64,000 bases of DNA, taken from contig VGCD01000002.1 of assembly GCA_016870215.1 (NCBI GenBank), positions 96,861-160,860 on the forward strand. The letters are read 5' to 3'. Under the pieces are notes generated by a model, which was not told where the DNA came from, searched no databases, and worked only from the letters and a program-made list of their open reading frames with translations. This document shows, piece after piece, positions 41,862 to 50,575 of the stretch. Origin of the DNA: Actinomycetota bacterium. GTDB lineage: Bacteria; Actinomycetota; Acidimicrobiia; Acidimicrobiales; Ilumatobacteraceae. Each line of letters opens with the position of its first letter. Positions within the stretch are counted from its first letter, which is position 1. The translations under genes and the position numbers were made by a program.

Positions 41862-43063
41862 CAGCGAGCCGTCCTTGGGAATCCGAGTGAGAACATGGAA
41901 ATCAGGTCGCGCTGGCTTTCGTTGGTGCCGCCGCCGAACGTGAGGATCAACATTCCCCGATATAGCGATTCGAGGCGTGCACGAATTTGTGCACCTGCTG
42001 TTCCGTCGCGCAAGTAACCGACCGGACCGAAAATTTCGAAGAGAAGTCGGAACGAGTCGAGGTATCCCTCGGTGCCGAACACCTTGATGGCGCTGCAGTG
42101 TCCGATGTCCAATACTCCTTGCGTCGCTTCCCATGCGCTCTGCCAGTTCATGAGGCGCAACACATCAATGGTCGAATACACGCGTGCAAGGTTCAGTTGC
42201 ACCCACTCTTGATCGGCGACGCGACGACCATCGGGCAACTTGGTTTCTTCTGCCCATGCCTTTGTCTCTTGGAATGCACGCTCGATGACGCCAGTGCTGC
42301 ACAAGGTGACTCGCTCGTGATTCAACTGATTGGTGATGAGCGTCCATCCTTGATTCTCGCCACCGACGCAGTTGGCAACCGGTACGCGCACGTTGTCGAA
42401 GTACACGGCATTGATGTCGTGCTCACCAATGAGACGGAGGGGTTGAATAGAAATTCCCGGAGTGTTCATCGGCACGATGATGATGCTGATGCCCTTGTGC
42501 TTTTTCCAGATTTCACCAGCAGGGGTTTCGGACTCAAGTGGACCGGTACGCACAGCGAGCCAGCAGTAGTCAGCATCGCTCGAGAGCGACGTCCACATTT
42601 TCTGCCCGTTGATGATGTATTCATCTCCGTCACGCACTGCGCGGGTTTGAAGTGATGCAAGGTCGGTGCCTGCACCTGGTTCGCTGTAACCGATGCAGAA
42701 GTGCAGGTCTCCGGCGAGAATCTTTGGCAAGAAGAAATCCTTCTGCTCTTGGGATCCAAAGTTCATGATGGTGGGTCCGACGGTGTTGATGGACAACATC
42801 GGAACCGGTGCACCTGCGCGCATCGACTCGTCGAAGAAGATGAACTGCTCGATTGCCGAGCGGCCTTGGCCGCCGTATTCCTTCGGCCAACCAATTCCGG
42901 CCCAACCGTCAGAGCACATCTGCTTCCAGACCCTGCGAGGTTCTTTTCCGATGCCATGGCTCTTGCCCAACTCGGCAACAACCTCTGGTGTGAGGAGATG
43001 TTCGTAATACGTGCGCAGTTCTTTGCGCAGCGTTTCTTGTTCGACGGTGTATCCGATGTCCAC
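41861..43063 (-). CDS. fadE26: Acyl-CoA dehydrogenase large subunit, FadE26-like
   Basis: 400-residue dehydrogenase, GTG start after GGGGGTAGTCA. Segments GWPKEYGGQGRSAIEQFIF, GDLHFCIGYSEPGAGTDLAS, NGQKMWTSL, VTNQLNHERV-like ITNQLNHERVTL, and the C-terminal LTFGGGTNESQRDLI match, from memory, M. tuberculosis FadE26 (ChsE4) over most of its length. The Glu of GGGTNE is at the catalytic-base position of acyl-CoA dehydrogenases. First gene of the operon with FadE27-like and DUF2889 genes. Expected to make the side-chain enoyl-CoA after activation by the FadD19-like ligase. Confidence 0.9.
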   Translation of the reverse strand: MDIGYTVEQETLRKELRTYYEHLLTPEVVAELGKSHGIGKEPRRVWKQMCSDGWAGIGWPKEYGGQGRSAIEQFIFFDESMRAGAPVPMLSINTVGPTIMNFGSQEQKDFFLPKILAGDLHFCIGYSEPGAGTDLASLQTRAVRDGDEYIINGQKMWTSLSSDADYCWLAVRTGPLESETPAGEIWKKHKGISIIIVPMNTPGISIQPLRLIGEHDINAVYFDNVRVPVANCVGGENQGWTLITNQLNHERVTLCSTGVIERAFQETKAWAEETKLPDGRRVADQEWVQLNLARVYSTIDVLRLMNWQSAWEATQGVLDIGHCSAIKVFGTEGYLDSFRLLFEIFGPVGYLRDGTAGAQIRARLESLYRGMLILTFGGGTNESQRDLISMFSLGFPRTAR

Positions 43064-43143
43064 TGACTACCCCCAAAGCGGTTGGTGTACGAAGCCCACG
43101 TGTGAGGGTAGTTCGGGGTGCGTATCGGCGAGAAGGTGAAGGG

Positions 43144-43149
43144 TACGAT
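43144..43149 (+). promoter_or_regulatory. Candidate -10 element for a leaderless LLM transcript
   Basis: TACGAT ends 6 bp before ATG 43156 and no ribosome-binding stretch lies between. Confidence 0.35.
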
Positions 43150-43155
43150 TCGCCA

Positions 43156-44184
43156 ATGAAACTCGGCTGGCACATCGGTTATTGGGGAAGGTCAATGCCC
43201 CCCAACGTGCCCGAGACCATCAAGATGGTCGAGGCACTCGGATACGACTCGGTGTTCACGGCCGAGAGCTGGGGAAGCGATGCAGTGTCTCCGTTGGCGT
43301 GGTGGGGGTCGATGACCTCGAAAATTCGCCTCGGTACCAACATCATGCAGATCTCTGCGCGCACGCCGTCGGCTGCGGCAATGGCGGCAATCACGCTCGA
43401 TCATCTCTCGGGTGGACGATTCGTGCTCGGTCTAGGAGTCAGTGGCCCTCAAGTTGTCGAAGGGTGGTACGGCCAACGGTTCACTCGGCCCCTCGCTCGA
43501 ACACGTGAGTACGTCGGCATCATTCGAAAGATCTTGGCGCGTGAAGATCGCCTCACAAATGAGGGGCCGGAATACCCGATACCTGCACAGGATGGTCTTG
43601 GGCTCGGCAAAGCACTGAATGTCATGACGCATCCGTTGCGAAAGGACGTGCCGATATTTCTCGGAGCGGAAGGTCCAAAGAATGTTGCGTTAGCGGCAGA
43701 AATTGGTGACGGATGGTTTCCGATTTTCTACGCACCGCGACACGAAGAGCTGTATCTGCCGCATCTCAAAGAGGGGTGGGCTCGACCAACAGCGCGACGG
43801 CATGAGAGTGAATTCGAAATCCTGCCCACGGTGAATGTGTCCATCAATGAAGACATCGATAAGGCCTACGACGCCCTGCGGCCCGTGCTCGCCTTGTACG
43901 TCGGAGGCATGGGTGCGCAAGAGATGAATTTCCACGCCGATGTGTTTCGGCGCCTCGGCTACGAAAAAGATGTCGACATCATCCAGGACTTGTTCTTGAA
44001 CGGAAAACAGAACGAGGCAATTGCCAGCGTGCCAGACAAGATGATCGACGAAATTTGTCTTGTCGGTTCAAAAGCCAAGATCAAACATGACCTCGAAGCC
44101 TGGAAAGACTCTCGAGTCACCACAATCGTGTTGGGTGGCAGTGTCGACACACTGCGCACAATGGCAGAGTTGGTTTTCGGCTAG
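43156..44184 (+). CDS. LLM-class F420-dependent oxidoreductase, Rv3520c-like
   Basis: 342-residue luciferase-like protein from ATG 43156. VFTAESWGSDAVSPLAWWGS, LGLGVSGPQVVEGWYGQRF, PVMLGAEGPKNVALA-like PIFLGAEGPKNVALAAEIGDG and LYVGGMGAQEMNFHADVFRRLG resemble, from memory, M. tuberculosis Rv3520c, a predicted F420 enzyme of the cholesterol regulon adjoining Rv3521-ltp4-ltp3. Here the latter genes lie 6.4 kb away, beyond the ABC transporter. Faces the FadE26-like operon divergently. Its stop TAG overlaps the stop of the convergent gene within CTAG. Confidence 0.9.
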   Translation: MKLGWHIGYWGRSMPPNVPETIKMVEALGYDSVFTAESWGSDAVSPLAWWGSMTSKIRLGTNIMQISARTPSAAAMAAITLDHLSGGRFVLGLGVSGPQVVEGWYGQRFTRPLARTREYVGIIRKILAREDRLTNEGPEYPIPAQDGLGLGKALNVMTHPLRKDVPIFLGAEGPKNVALAAEIGDGWFPIFYAPRHEELYLPHLKEGWARPTARRHESEFEILPTVNVSINEDIDKAYDALRPVLALYVGGMGAQEMNFHADVFRRLGYEKDVDIIQDLFLNGKQNEAIASVPDKMIDEICLVGSKAKIKHDLEAWKDSRVTTIVLGGSVDTLRTMAELVFG

Positions 44185-44717
44185 TTCACAGACGAGCGAC
44201 GGGGCCTATTCTCAAAGGCGATAAGCACCGCAGTGACGACGCCTAGTAGGTGAATGGCCTCGAACCAGGCACCTGTGTGGTCCACGTTGTAGTCGTAGAT
44301 GCCAGCCGTCACTTGGAGAGTGGCAGCGATTAGCGAAGGAACGAGGCTGAACCACGCGAGGCGACGAGACGCTGCACTCAGTGCTGCGGCAACAGCAAAC
44401 ACAAGTGCGATGACTCCGTCCCGCGTGAGGTGTTGAACTGCGGCATCCCGAGTTGGGTCCCACCAAGAGTTCATCCCGAGAAGCCATTGAACTGACAGAG
44501 ATACGTGAGCAACTGCAAGAAGCATGAGGGTCGCGCGCAGCAGTAGTTGTCCATCGGTGCGACGCTGAAGTCGAAGAATTAAGCTCTCTTGATTTTCATC
44601 GACGTCGAGCGATGTGGAACAAAGAGCACAGCTGAGCACATGTTCTCTCGCCGCCACACGATTGTCACTTGACGCAAGTGGAGCAAGAAGTGTGTGTTGC
44701 GCCTCGACGCAATCCAC
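44181..44717 (-). CDS. Membrane protein with putative zinc-finger (anti-sigma-like)
   Basis: 178-residue protein from GTG 44717. Cys3 and then HVLSCALCS near residues 26-34 form the His-x3-Cys-x2-Cys zinc-binding pattern of zf-HC2 anti-sigma domains. Four hydrophobic segments follow at about 57-79, 98-117, 120-138 and 149-167. No sigma-factor gene is adjacent, which is unusual. It lies at the end of the ABC transporter operon. It may sense membrane state, or be an orphan anti-sigma factor. Confidence 0.6.
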   Translation of the reverse strand: MDCVEAQHTLLAPLASSDNRVAAREHVLSCALCSTSLDVDENQESLILRLQRRTDGQLLLRATLMLLAVAHVSLSVQWLLGMNSWWDPTRDAAVQHLTRDGVIALVFAVAAALSAASRRLAWFSLVPSLIAATLQVTAGIYDYNVDHTGAWFEAIHLLGVVTAVLIAFENRPRRSSVN

Positions 44718-44719
44718 GG

Positions 44720-44929
44720 TCAGACTGCCTTCGCGTGCGTTGTCTCAAGTACCAGCTTCGGTGATGGGCGCATCGTTTTCTTGGCCAGTCTCACAAGCAA
44801 AGAATTCGTGAGCCTCCACCAAGGCGTATCTTTCTGAGGGAGTTCTACCCATACCAGGTCAATATCAACTGGCAATCGGTGTGACTTCAAAGACCTCGTC
44901 TGGCTCTGCGACGAAGAACCTTGTCGCAA
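44720..44929 (-). CDS. Possible small basic hypothetical protein
   Basis: A 69-codon frame with a TTG start fills exactly the gap between the membrane-protein gene and the zinc-finger gene, ending 2 bp before the next start. The product is basic and hydrophilic (WWRLTNSLLVRLAKK centrally) with no recognised family. Support is only the close packing. The 215-bp stretch may instead be non-coding. Confidence 0.3.
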   Translation of the reverse strand: MRQGSSSQSQTRSLKSHRLPVDIDLVWVELPQKDTPWWRLTNSLLVRLAKKTMRPSPKLVLETTHAKAV

Positions 44930-44932
44930 CCG

Positions 44933-45274
44933 TTACTGTCTCGAAATAACGCGATCAGTTTCGCTGCGGTGTTCGTGAATGAGGCGGATAGCCCAGAAAC
45001 GCATGAAGCGACCGATCGAGTAGCGCAAGAAAAGCGCAGCACCAACGACTGCGAGCACCAAGCCAAGAAGTCCGCCCGTGGCGATTGCCGCCATCTGGTC
45101 GGCAGCATTCGTGGTGCCCGCAACTTGAACACCGCCGATGATTGCAAGCACGACTCCGACAATCATCAAGAGGCTGCCCAGAGCGAGCAGTCGCTTCTCG
45201 GTGTCACCTTTTGCTCCACTCGCCTTCAGCGCAGCGATTTCACGCGTGAATTCGTCTACTCGACCCTCGTTCAT
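44933..45274 (-). CDS. Small membrane protein of unknown function
   Basis: 113-residue protein from ATG 45274 after GGGGGAACC; an in-frame start 30 bp upstream lacks this. Two membrane helices at about 31-52 (LLALGSLLMIVGVVLAIIGG) and 63-83 (ATGGLLGLVLAVVGAALF), basic C-terminus (RFMRFWAIRLIHEHRS). It begins 27 bp after the livF stop and appears cotranscribed. No family recognised. Confidence 0.68.
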   Translation of the reverse strand: MNEGRVDEFTREIAALKASGAKGDTEKRLLALGSLLMIVGVVLAIIGGVQVAGTTNAADQMAAIATGGLLGLVLAVVGAALFLRYSIGRFMRFWAIRLIHEHRSETDRVISRQ

Positions 45275-45300
45275 TGGTTCCCCCTTTGCTTGATTCTCTA

Positions 45301-46008
45301 TCACGAACCGAGATATGCCCGCGACAATGTCTCATCATCGAGCTGGTTGGCAGGGCCCACGAAGCGCACGTGTCCGTGCGACAACACGACAGCTGAGTCG
45401 GCAACACCGAGGACCGTGCGAGCGAATTGCTCCACCACGAGCACGCTCACGCCAGATTCTGCAATTGCCGTCACCTGCTCGTACAGCTCGGCCACGACCA
45501 ACGGGGCCAGTCCCATGGACATCTCGTCGAGCATCAACACCACCGGATCTGTCGCAAGACCTCTCGCGAGCGACAGCATCTGTTGTTGGCCTCCGGACAA
45601 CGTGCCCGCTAGTTGATCACGACGCTCTTTGAGAATGGGGAAGCGAGAGTAGGACCTTTCCTCGATGACAGAAATGCTGGCGCGATCACGCGCCGCCATG
45701 ATGATGTTGTCGCGTACCGACAGGTTCGGGAAGATGCCACGACCTTCTGGAATCGTGCACACACCAACACGGGCAAGTGCATTTGCTGGCACTCCGGTGA
45801 CATCTTGTCCCGCGATGTGAAGTGATCCACTGTTCGGCCGCATCAGGCCACATGCCACCTTGATGGTGGTCGTCTTTCCTGCGCCGTTTGGACCCAGCAA
45901 TGCAAGTACTTCACCTTTGGCCACTGAGATGTTGACGTCGTGGAGCACTTCAATTGCTCCATACGAAGCTGATATGTGGCGAAGTTCGAGAATCGGGTCG
46001 GAGGTCAC
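45301..46008 (-). CDS. livF: Branched-chain amino-acid-type ABC transporter ATP-binding protein LivF
   Basis: 235-residue ATPase. Walker A LLGPNGAGKTTTIK, signature LSGGQQQMLSLARGLATDP, Walker B VVLMLDEMSMGLAP and the switch His region follow in order; the short length and MSMGLAP are typical of LivF. ATG overlaps the livG stop (ATGA). It energises uptake with LivG on the cytoplasmic side. In this setting the importer may carry a steroid- or terpenoid-derived acid, as in other degraders with HAAT-family importers, but amino acids cannot be excluded. Confidence 0.93.
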   Translation of the reverse strand: MTSDPILELRHISASYGAIEVLHDVNISVAKGEVLALLGPNGAGKTTTIKVACGLMRPNSGSLHIAGQDVTGVPANALARVGVCTIPEGRGIFPNLSVRDNIIMAARDRASISVIEERSYSRFPILKERRDQLAGTLSGGQQQMLSLARGLATDPVVLMLDEMSMGLAPLVVAELYEQVTAIAESGVSVLVVEQFARTVLGVADSAVVLSHGHVRFVGPANQLDDETLSRAYLGS

Positions 46009-46727
46009 GATTCACCGACCTGTGCACCGAGGTAGGCGCGGATGACGTCTGGGTGAGTGCGTACGTGCTCGGGCTTGCCAGATGCGATGTTGACACCCAG
46101 GTCGAGAACGTAGACCTCGTCGCAGACCCCCATCACGAGAGTCATGTCGTGTTCCACAACGAGAACTGTTATCCCGCGATCTCGAAGCTGTTTGAGAAGT
46201 TCGCCGAGCTGTTCACTCTCTCGTTCGTCAAGACCAGACGCTGGCTCGTCGAGCAACAACAACTTGGGTGACGTCGCAAGTGCTCGCGCCACTTCGAGAA
46301 GCCGCGCAGAGCCAGTCGATAATTCACCTGCCGTCGCATCAGCCAGATGATCGATGCCGAGCAATTCGAGGTTGTGTCGGGCAATCTCGGCCGGATTTGG
46401 ATGAGAGGCCAACTCTGCTGCAACGAGGACGTTCTCGTACACGGTCAATGTCCAGAACAACTCGAGCCGTTGGAAAGTGCGTGAGATCCCCATCGCACTT
46501 CGTTCGTGGACGCCAGCGTTGTTGACTTCGACGCCGTCAAAGCGCACTGAACCCGAAGTAGGCGGCCGTACCCCACAGATGACATTGAAGAGGGTGGTCT
46601 TGCCTGCGCCGTTTGGTCCGATGAGACCAGTGATGGTGCCACGGTTGACAGTGAGGTTCACCTGAGCCAGCGCAGTCACACCACCGAATTGCTGGGTGAC
46701 CGCGTGAACTTCGAGAAGCGCGGTCAT
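46005..46727 (-). CDS. livG: Branched-chain amino-acid-type ABC transporter ATP-binding protein LivG
   Basis: 240-residue ATPase with Walker A LIGPNGAGKTTLFNVICG, a degenerate signature LSTGSARLLEVARAL in place of LSGGQ, and Walker B LLLLDEPASGLDERES. The missing GGQ glycine suggests one of the two composite ATP sites may be weaker. ATG 46727 overlaps the permease stop (ATGA) and its own stop overlaps livF. LivG-type by order and length. Confidence 0.92.
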   Translation of the reverse strand: MTALLEVHAVTQQFGGVTALAQVNLTVNRGTITGLIGPNGAGKTTLFNVICGVRPPTSGSVRFDGVEVNNAGVHERSAMGISRTFQRLELFWTLTVYENVLVAAELASHPNPAEIARHNLELLGIDHLADATAGELSTGSARLLEVARALATSPKLLLLDEPASGLDERESEQLGELLKQLRDRGITVLVVEHDMTLVMGVCDEVYVLDLGVNIASGKPEHVRTHPDVIRAYLGAQVGES

Positions 46728-48997
46728 GGAACAACTCCGATTGCATCGTCAACTTCCTGCAACTCGCGTGCAGAAAACGGCGTTGTGAGACCTGCGAGGT
46801 CCGGTGACTCGGCAGTAGTTGATGCCGTTGTTGGTTCCGGGGACATCTTCTTTTGCGCCAATTGAACGACAATCGTTGCGGCGATGATGAGGCACAACAT
46901 TCGGCCGCCAGTAGGCAGGTCGATTGTTGTTGACACGAAACCGATGATGAGTCCGCTGATCGCGAGCGGAAGCAGCGTGTTGCGTAAATTGGTGTCGTTA
47001 CCAAGAATTGCGGGCAGAAGACCAATGGTTCCGAGTGTCCACATGAACAACAGTCCGAAGAATTGCCAGTTGGTGATGACATCGAACGTCACCAGCAGCC
47101 AGAAGGCCACCGGTCCGATGATGGCAACCACCAATGATTGTCGATGTTCAATAACCGGTCTGAACCCGTCACCAATCTGGGCAGACACGCCGTTCAAGTT
47201 ACGACCCAAAGTCATTCCGATGAAACCAGGTGTGATCTTGGCGATGTTTGCAAGAGACGGAATTGCAGTTGCCATCACCGAGTTGGTTCCCAACATGACG
47301 CCTCCGAAGAATGCACCACCGATGGAGCTGATGCCACCAACCACGGCGAGCAACAAAATGGGAAGACTGCTGTCGAGTCCGTATCGGTCGGGCGGAACCT
47401 TGCCCGCATCGAGCGCACCAGCGAGCGATGCAATGGCAGCAGATAGTGCGAATGCGATGGTCTTCACTTTCAGCAAGTTCATCCCGAGCATTGCTCCGGC
47501 CAAGGGCGAATCTTTCATCGCCACCATTTGGCGACCGAGCCTGCTTCGACGAATTGAAACCAAAGCAAGAGAGACCATTGCAAAGACAATTGCGAGCAAG
47601 ATTGCTTTTGCCCTTGGCTGCTGAAAATCAATGCCGAGTAGTCGAAGCTTCGGAACGTCAAGTGATCCGTTGGGGAACACTTTCTGTTGATTGAACACAA
47701 GCGTCGACACGAGCAAGGCAAATGCGCCTGTGGCCAATGCGAGATAGATGCCTTCCAGGCGAAGGGCAGGAATGGCAACCACTGCGCCGATGACCGCGAC
47801 AATCACGACGGTCATGATGAGTGTCACGACGCTGCCATTGCCGGGAAGCTTCGCCATGAAGACGGCACCCAGACCTGCAAACGTGAGCGGTGCGAGTGAC
47901 ACGAGACCCGAGTAACCAGTGAGTGGCACGAGTGACAGCACTGCAAGAGCAAATACGAGACACTGCACCAAGAAGATGGTGTTTGCTCGCGTCAACAGCG
48001 ACGTGAGTGCGACGACGCCAACGACGAGTACTGCTGAACCGAGAAGTGACGTTGACCATTTTGGCTCCCGCGACCGTTGCACCACGCGCACCATTCCCGC
48101 GCGCAGTTTGGCTTGGGGAAGTGCAAGCAGGCAGACGAACAGAAAGATTGTCGGTGCCGCTTGACGAATGCCGCTGGTGTTGAAACCAAAGAACGTCTTT
48201 GGAAACCACGATGTTCCGCTCGTCCACAACAGGTATGCCTCGAGCAACCCAAGTGTCATCGCCCCGACGAAGGTGTACAGCAGACTCTTCAACCGACCGA
48301 GAATTGCTGCTGCATATGCATTAATGACGAGCAATGTGAGTGGAATCACATTGAGCTGCACTTCTGCAGCAAGCAGAATTCCGGCATAGCCGGCGAGCAC
48401 CGATCCCATCGCCCACGATGCGCGCGAGATGTTGTTCGGGCGAGCACCGTTCAACTCGGCAAGATCGCGATCGTCAACCACCGCGCGCATCTGTACTCCG
48501 AGTCGTGTGTTGAACAAGAGGTATCGCAGTAGTACCGCAACGGCGACGGCACTGATGAGCGCGATGATCTTGTTCATTCCGATGTTGACATCGAGAATCG
48601 TGATCACATTGCCTTCATAGAAACCACGGAAGGCAGACCGCGCATCAGGCGGCCAAATCCACGAGGCAGCACCAATAAGACCTGCCATCAGGGCAACCGT
48701 CACGGTGAGGCGTGTCACTTCGTTTGCCGCGCCAAGTCCGCGCAACACAAAGCGCTCGATGACTATTCCAAGGAGGGGACAGAACACTCCGAGCACCAAC
48801 AGCAATGCGATGGGCGTTGGAATTCCCCAATCGAATCTGATTTGCCAATACACAAAGGCAGAGATCATGCCGATGGCACCATGGGCGATGTTGAACACAC
48901 CCGAAGTGACGTAGGTGAGTACGAGCCCACTCGAGGCGAGCGCATAGATGGCACCGATCGTCAGACCGATGATTGTGTAGGCGAAGAACTGCTGCAT
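46724..48997 (-). CDS. livHM: Fused LivH-LivM permease
   Basis: 757-residue integral membrane protein. The N-terminal ~295 residues are LivH-like (VFNIAHGAIGMISAFVYW near 34-51; GSVLAGYAGILLAAEVQLN near 197), and residues ~320-650 are LivM-like (PLTGYSGLVSLAPLTFAGLGAVF near 355; GRQMVAMKDSPLAGAMLG near 490). A further ~100 residues with two membrane helices follow. In most bacteria these are two genes, livH and livM; here one chain would form both transmembrane halves. No strong ribosome site precedes ATG 48997. The receptor gene ends 37 bp upstream. Confidence 0.92.
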   Translation of the reverse strand: MQQFFAYTIIGLTIGAIYALASSGLVLTYVTSGVFNIAHGAIGMISAFVYWQIRFDWGIPTPIALLLVLGVFCPLLGIVIERFVLRGLGAANEVTRLTVTVALMAGLIGAASWIWPPDARSAFRGFYEGNVITILDVNIGMNKIIALISAVAVAVLLRYLLFNTRLGVQMRAVVDDRDLAELNGARPNNISRASWAMGSVLAGYAGILLAAEVQLNVIPLTLLVINAYAAAILGRLKSLLYTFVGAMTLGLLEAYLLWTSGTSWFPKTFFGFNTSGIRQAAPTIFLFVCLLALPQAKLRAGMVRVVQRSREPKWSTSLLGSAVLVVGVVALTSLLTRANTIFLVQCLVFALAVLSLVPLTGYSGLVSLAPLTFAGLGAVFMAKLPGNGSVVTLIMTVVIVAVIGAVVAIPALRLEGIYLALATGAFALLVSTLVFNQQKVFPNGSLDVPKLRLLGIDFQQPRAKAILLAIVFAMVSLALVSIRRSRLGRQMVAMKDSPLAGAMLGMNLLKVKTIAFALSAAIASLAGALDAGKVPPDRYGLDSSLPILLLAVVGGISSIGGAFFGGVMLGTNSVMATAIPSLANIAKITPGFIGMTLGRNLNGVSAQIGDGFRPVIEHRQSLVVAIIGPVAFWLLVTFDVITNWQFFGLLFMWTLGTIGLLPAILGNDTNLRNTLLPLAISGLIIGFVSTTIDLPTGGRMLCLIIAATIVVQLAQKKMSPEPTTASTTAESPDLAGLTTPFSARELQEVDDAIGVVP

Positions 48998-49034
48998 ATG
49001 TGGAGGCTCGGTCGGCCCCGGTCAGCGAAGTCCG

Positions 49035-50444
49035 TCAGCTTCCGCGCGTTGGGTCTTTGCCCTTGGTCACATCGCCGAAATCACCGGTGATGTTGGCGAT
49101 GCCATCTTCCCAACAATGCCAACCATTCGAGTTGTCATCGGCGCTCCCGATTTCAGGGAACAACCGCTTGAAACTTCCACCCTCGGCAACCATCAGAGCG
49201 CCACAGGCCGATGGTGTGAATTCGCCTGGGTTGGTCTCGGTGTGAAGTCCACCACCAGTCCAACTGGTGATTGACTTTGCGGCCTTCAGTACGCATTCGC
49301 GTTCGATGACGTTGTTGTTCGTCTCCACACATTTGTTCACAGCAGTTGCGAACAAGAGATACGCACTGAATGACTGCAAGCCAAGTCCGGCGATCTTGCC
49401 ACTCGGGTTGTGCTTGGCCATGATGTCAAGGAACTGTTGCATCGCTGGGAACTTGTCGGCATCCTCGAATGACGCATACGCAGTGCGTGCGATGACGCCG
49501 TCTGCTGCTGCACCGGCCTTCTCGGCAAATTGCTGGTCGTAGAAGTTGCCATCATTCATGATGAGCCCCGGGCGGTATCCGATTTCGTCGAGAGCTTTGA
49601 GAACCGAGATGAAAGTGTCGGGTGCTCCGATGAAACTGAGATACGTGATGCCCTTGTCCTTGATCTGCTGCGCATATGGCGCGTATGACGCTTCACCAGC
49701 CGAGTTGTATTCGATGATCTCTGGCTTGGCGCCGAGCCCACCGACAACATCCCACGTCGCAGCCAACTGAAGTGCCACATTCTTTGTGGTGACAGCGTTG
49801 CCGGTGAGGAATAGTGGCTTCGCCAGATCCGCAGCGCGATTTTCTTTCGCCCACAACAGCCAACCAGTGGGTTTCACGTTTGATGGGTTCGGTACTGGCT
49901 GCACCTGTCCGTCTGATTCGGCCTTTGTCGCGGTCACTGTGTAGCCGGGGATGTCAATCATCTTGCATTCATGGAAGCGAGGGAACTCTTGGTCGTCGAA
50001 CACCAATCCGCCACCAACCATCGCAAATGCTTCAGCGCACATCTTTTCCATGGCTGCCGGTACCTGCAGAAGTGCTGCATCGGTCTCTACCAACTCGAGC
50101 GGTACGCCTTGAATGCCACCTTGCTCGTTGCACCATCCGATGAAACCCTTTGCTGCATCTTCTAGTTCGATGTCGAGGCCAGGAAGCACAGTGAAGCCCT
50201 TGTCAGTCGGTGTTGCGATCTTCAGTGTCGTCCCACCATTTTGTGCGGGGTCGACTGTTGCGTTGCCAGGACCACACGGAGAATCAAGGTCTCCAAATTT
50301 TCCACTGTCGGCCGCAGTTGCCGCCGTGGTGTCAGACGCTGCCGTTGTGTCTGAGCCTGAGTCGGCGGTGTCACCGCCACTGGCTGAACAGGCTCCCAAA
50401 ATGAGAAGGCTGGAGACGGCAATGGCACTTGCAATACGTCGCAT
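49035..50444 (-). CDS. ABC transporter substrate-binding lipoprotein (LivK/HAAT type)
   Basis: 469-residue lipoprotein from ATG 50444 after GGGGGAAAC. Signal peptide MRRIASAIAVSSLLILGAC with lipobox ILGAC (Cys19), then a Ser/Thr/Asp-rich tether to about residue 50. The Leu/Ile/Val-binding fold follows (ITYLSFIGAPDTFISVLKALDEIGYRPG, internal disulfide-capable cysteines near WCNEQGG and GWHCWEDG). First gene of the importer operon. The ligand is unknown; the location between steroid-like catabolic clusters favours a related acid, as an inference. Confidence 0.9.
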   Translation of the reverse strand: MRRIASAIAVSSLLILGACSASGGDTADSGSDTTAASDTTAATAADSGKFGDLDSPCGPGNATVDPAQNGGTTLKIATPTDKGFTVLPGLDIELEDAAKGFIGWCNEQGGIQGVPLELVETDAALLQVPAAMEKMCAEAFAMVGGGLVFDDQEFPRFHECKMIDIPGYTVTATKAESDGQVQPVPNPSNVKPTGWLLWAKENRAADLAKPLFLTGNAVTTKNVALQLAATWDVVGGLGAKPEIIEYNSAGEASYAPYAQQIKDKGITYLSFIGAPDTFISVLKALDEIGYRPGLIMNDGNFYDQQFAEKAGAAADGVIARTAYASFEDADKFPAMQQFLDIMAKHNPSGKIAGLGLQSFSAYLLFATAVNKCVETNNNVIERECVLKAAKSITSWTGGGLHTETNPGEFTPSACGALMVAEGGSFKRLFPEIGSADDNSNGWHCWEDGIANITGDFGDVTKGKDPTRGS

Positions 50445-50575
50445 GTTTCCCCCATGTGTTGACGTTGTGGTTAGACGGTAGCAGGTCGGTTCGCCGTCCC
50501 TTTCAGGCGCGTAGTAGAACAAGCAGATATCCGTACGAAGCGGATGCGCGATAGCGCGAGGCGACAGGGGAGCTC

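Noticed and set aside
41864..42134. 91-codon upstream extension of the FadE27-like gene
   Set aside because: Lies wholly inside the FadE26-like gene; ATG 41861 gives a normal N-terminus and an ATGA overlap.
43066..43112. ACTACCC / GGGTAGT inverted repeat in the FadE26-LLM divergent gap
   Set aside because: Arms are 33 bp apart and one half is part of a ribosome site; probably coincidental.
44718..44932. Sigma-factor gene partnering the zinc-finger protein
   Set aside because: The only frame that fits is 69 codons and shows no sigma region 2 or 4 pattern.
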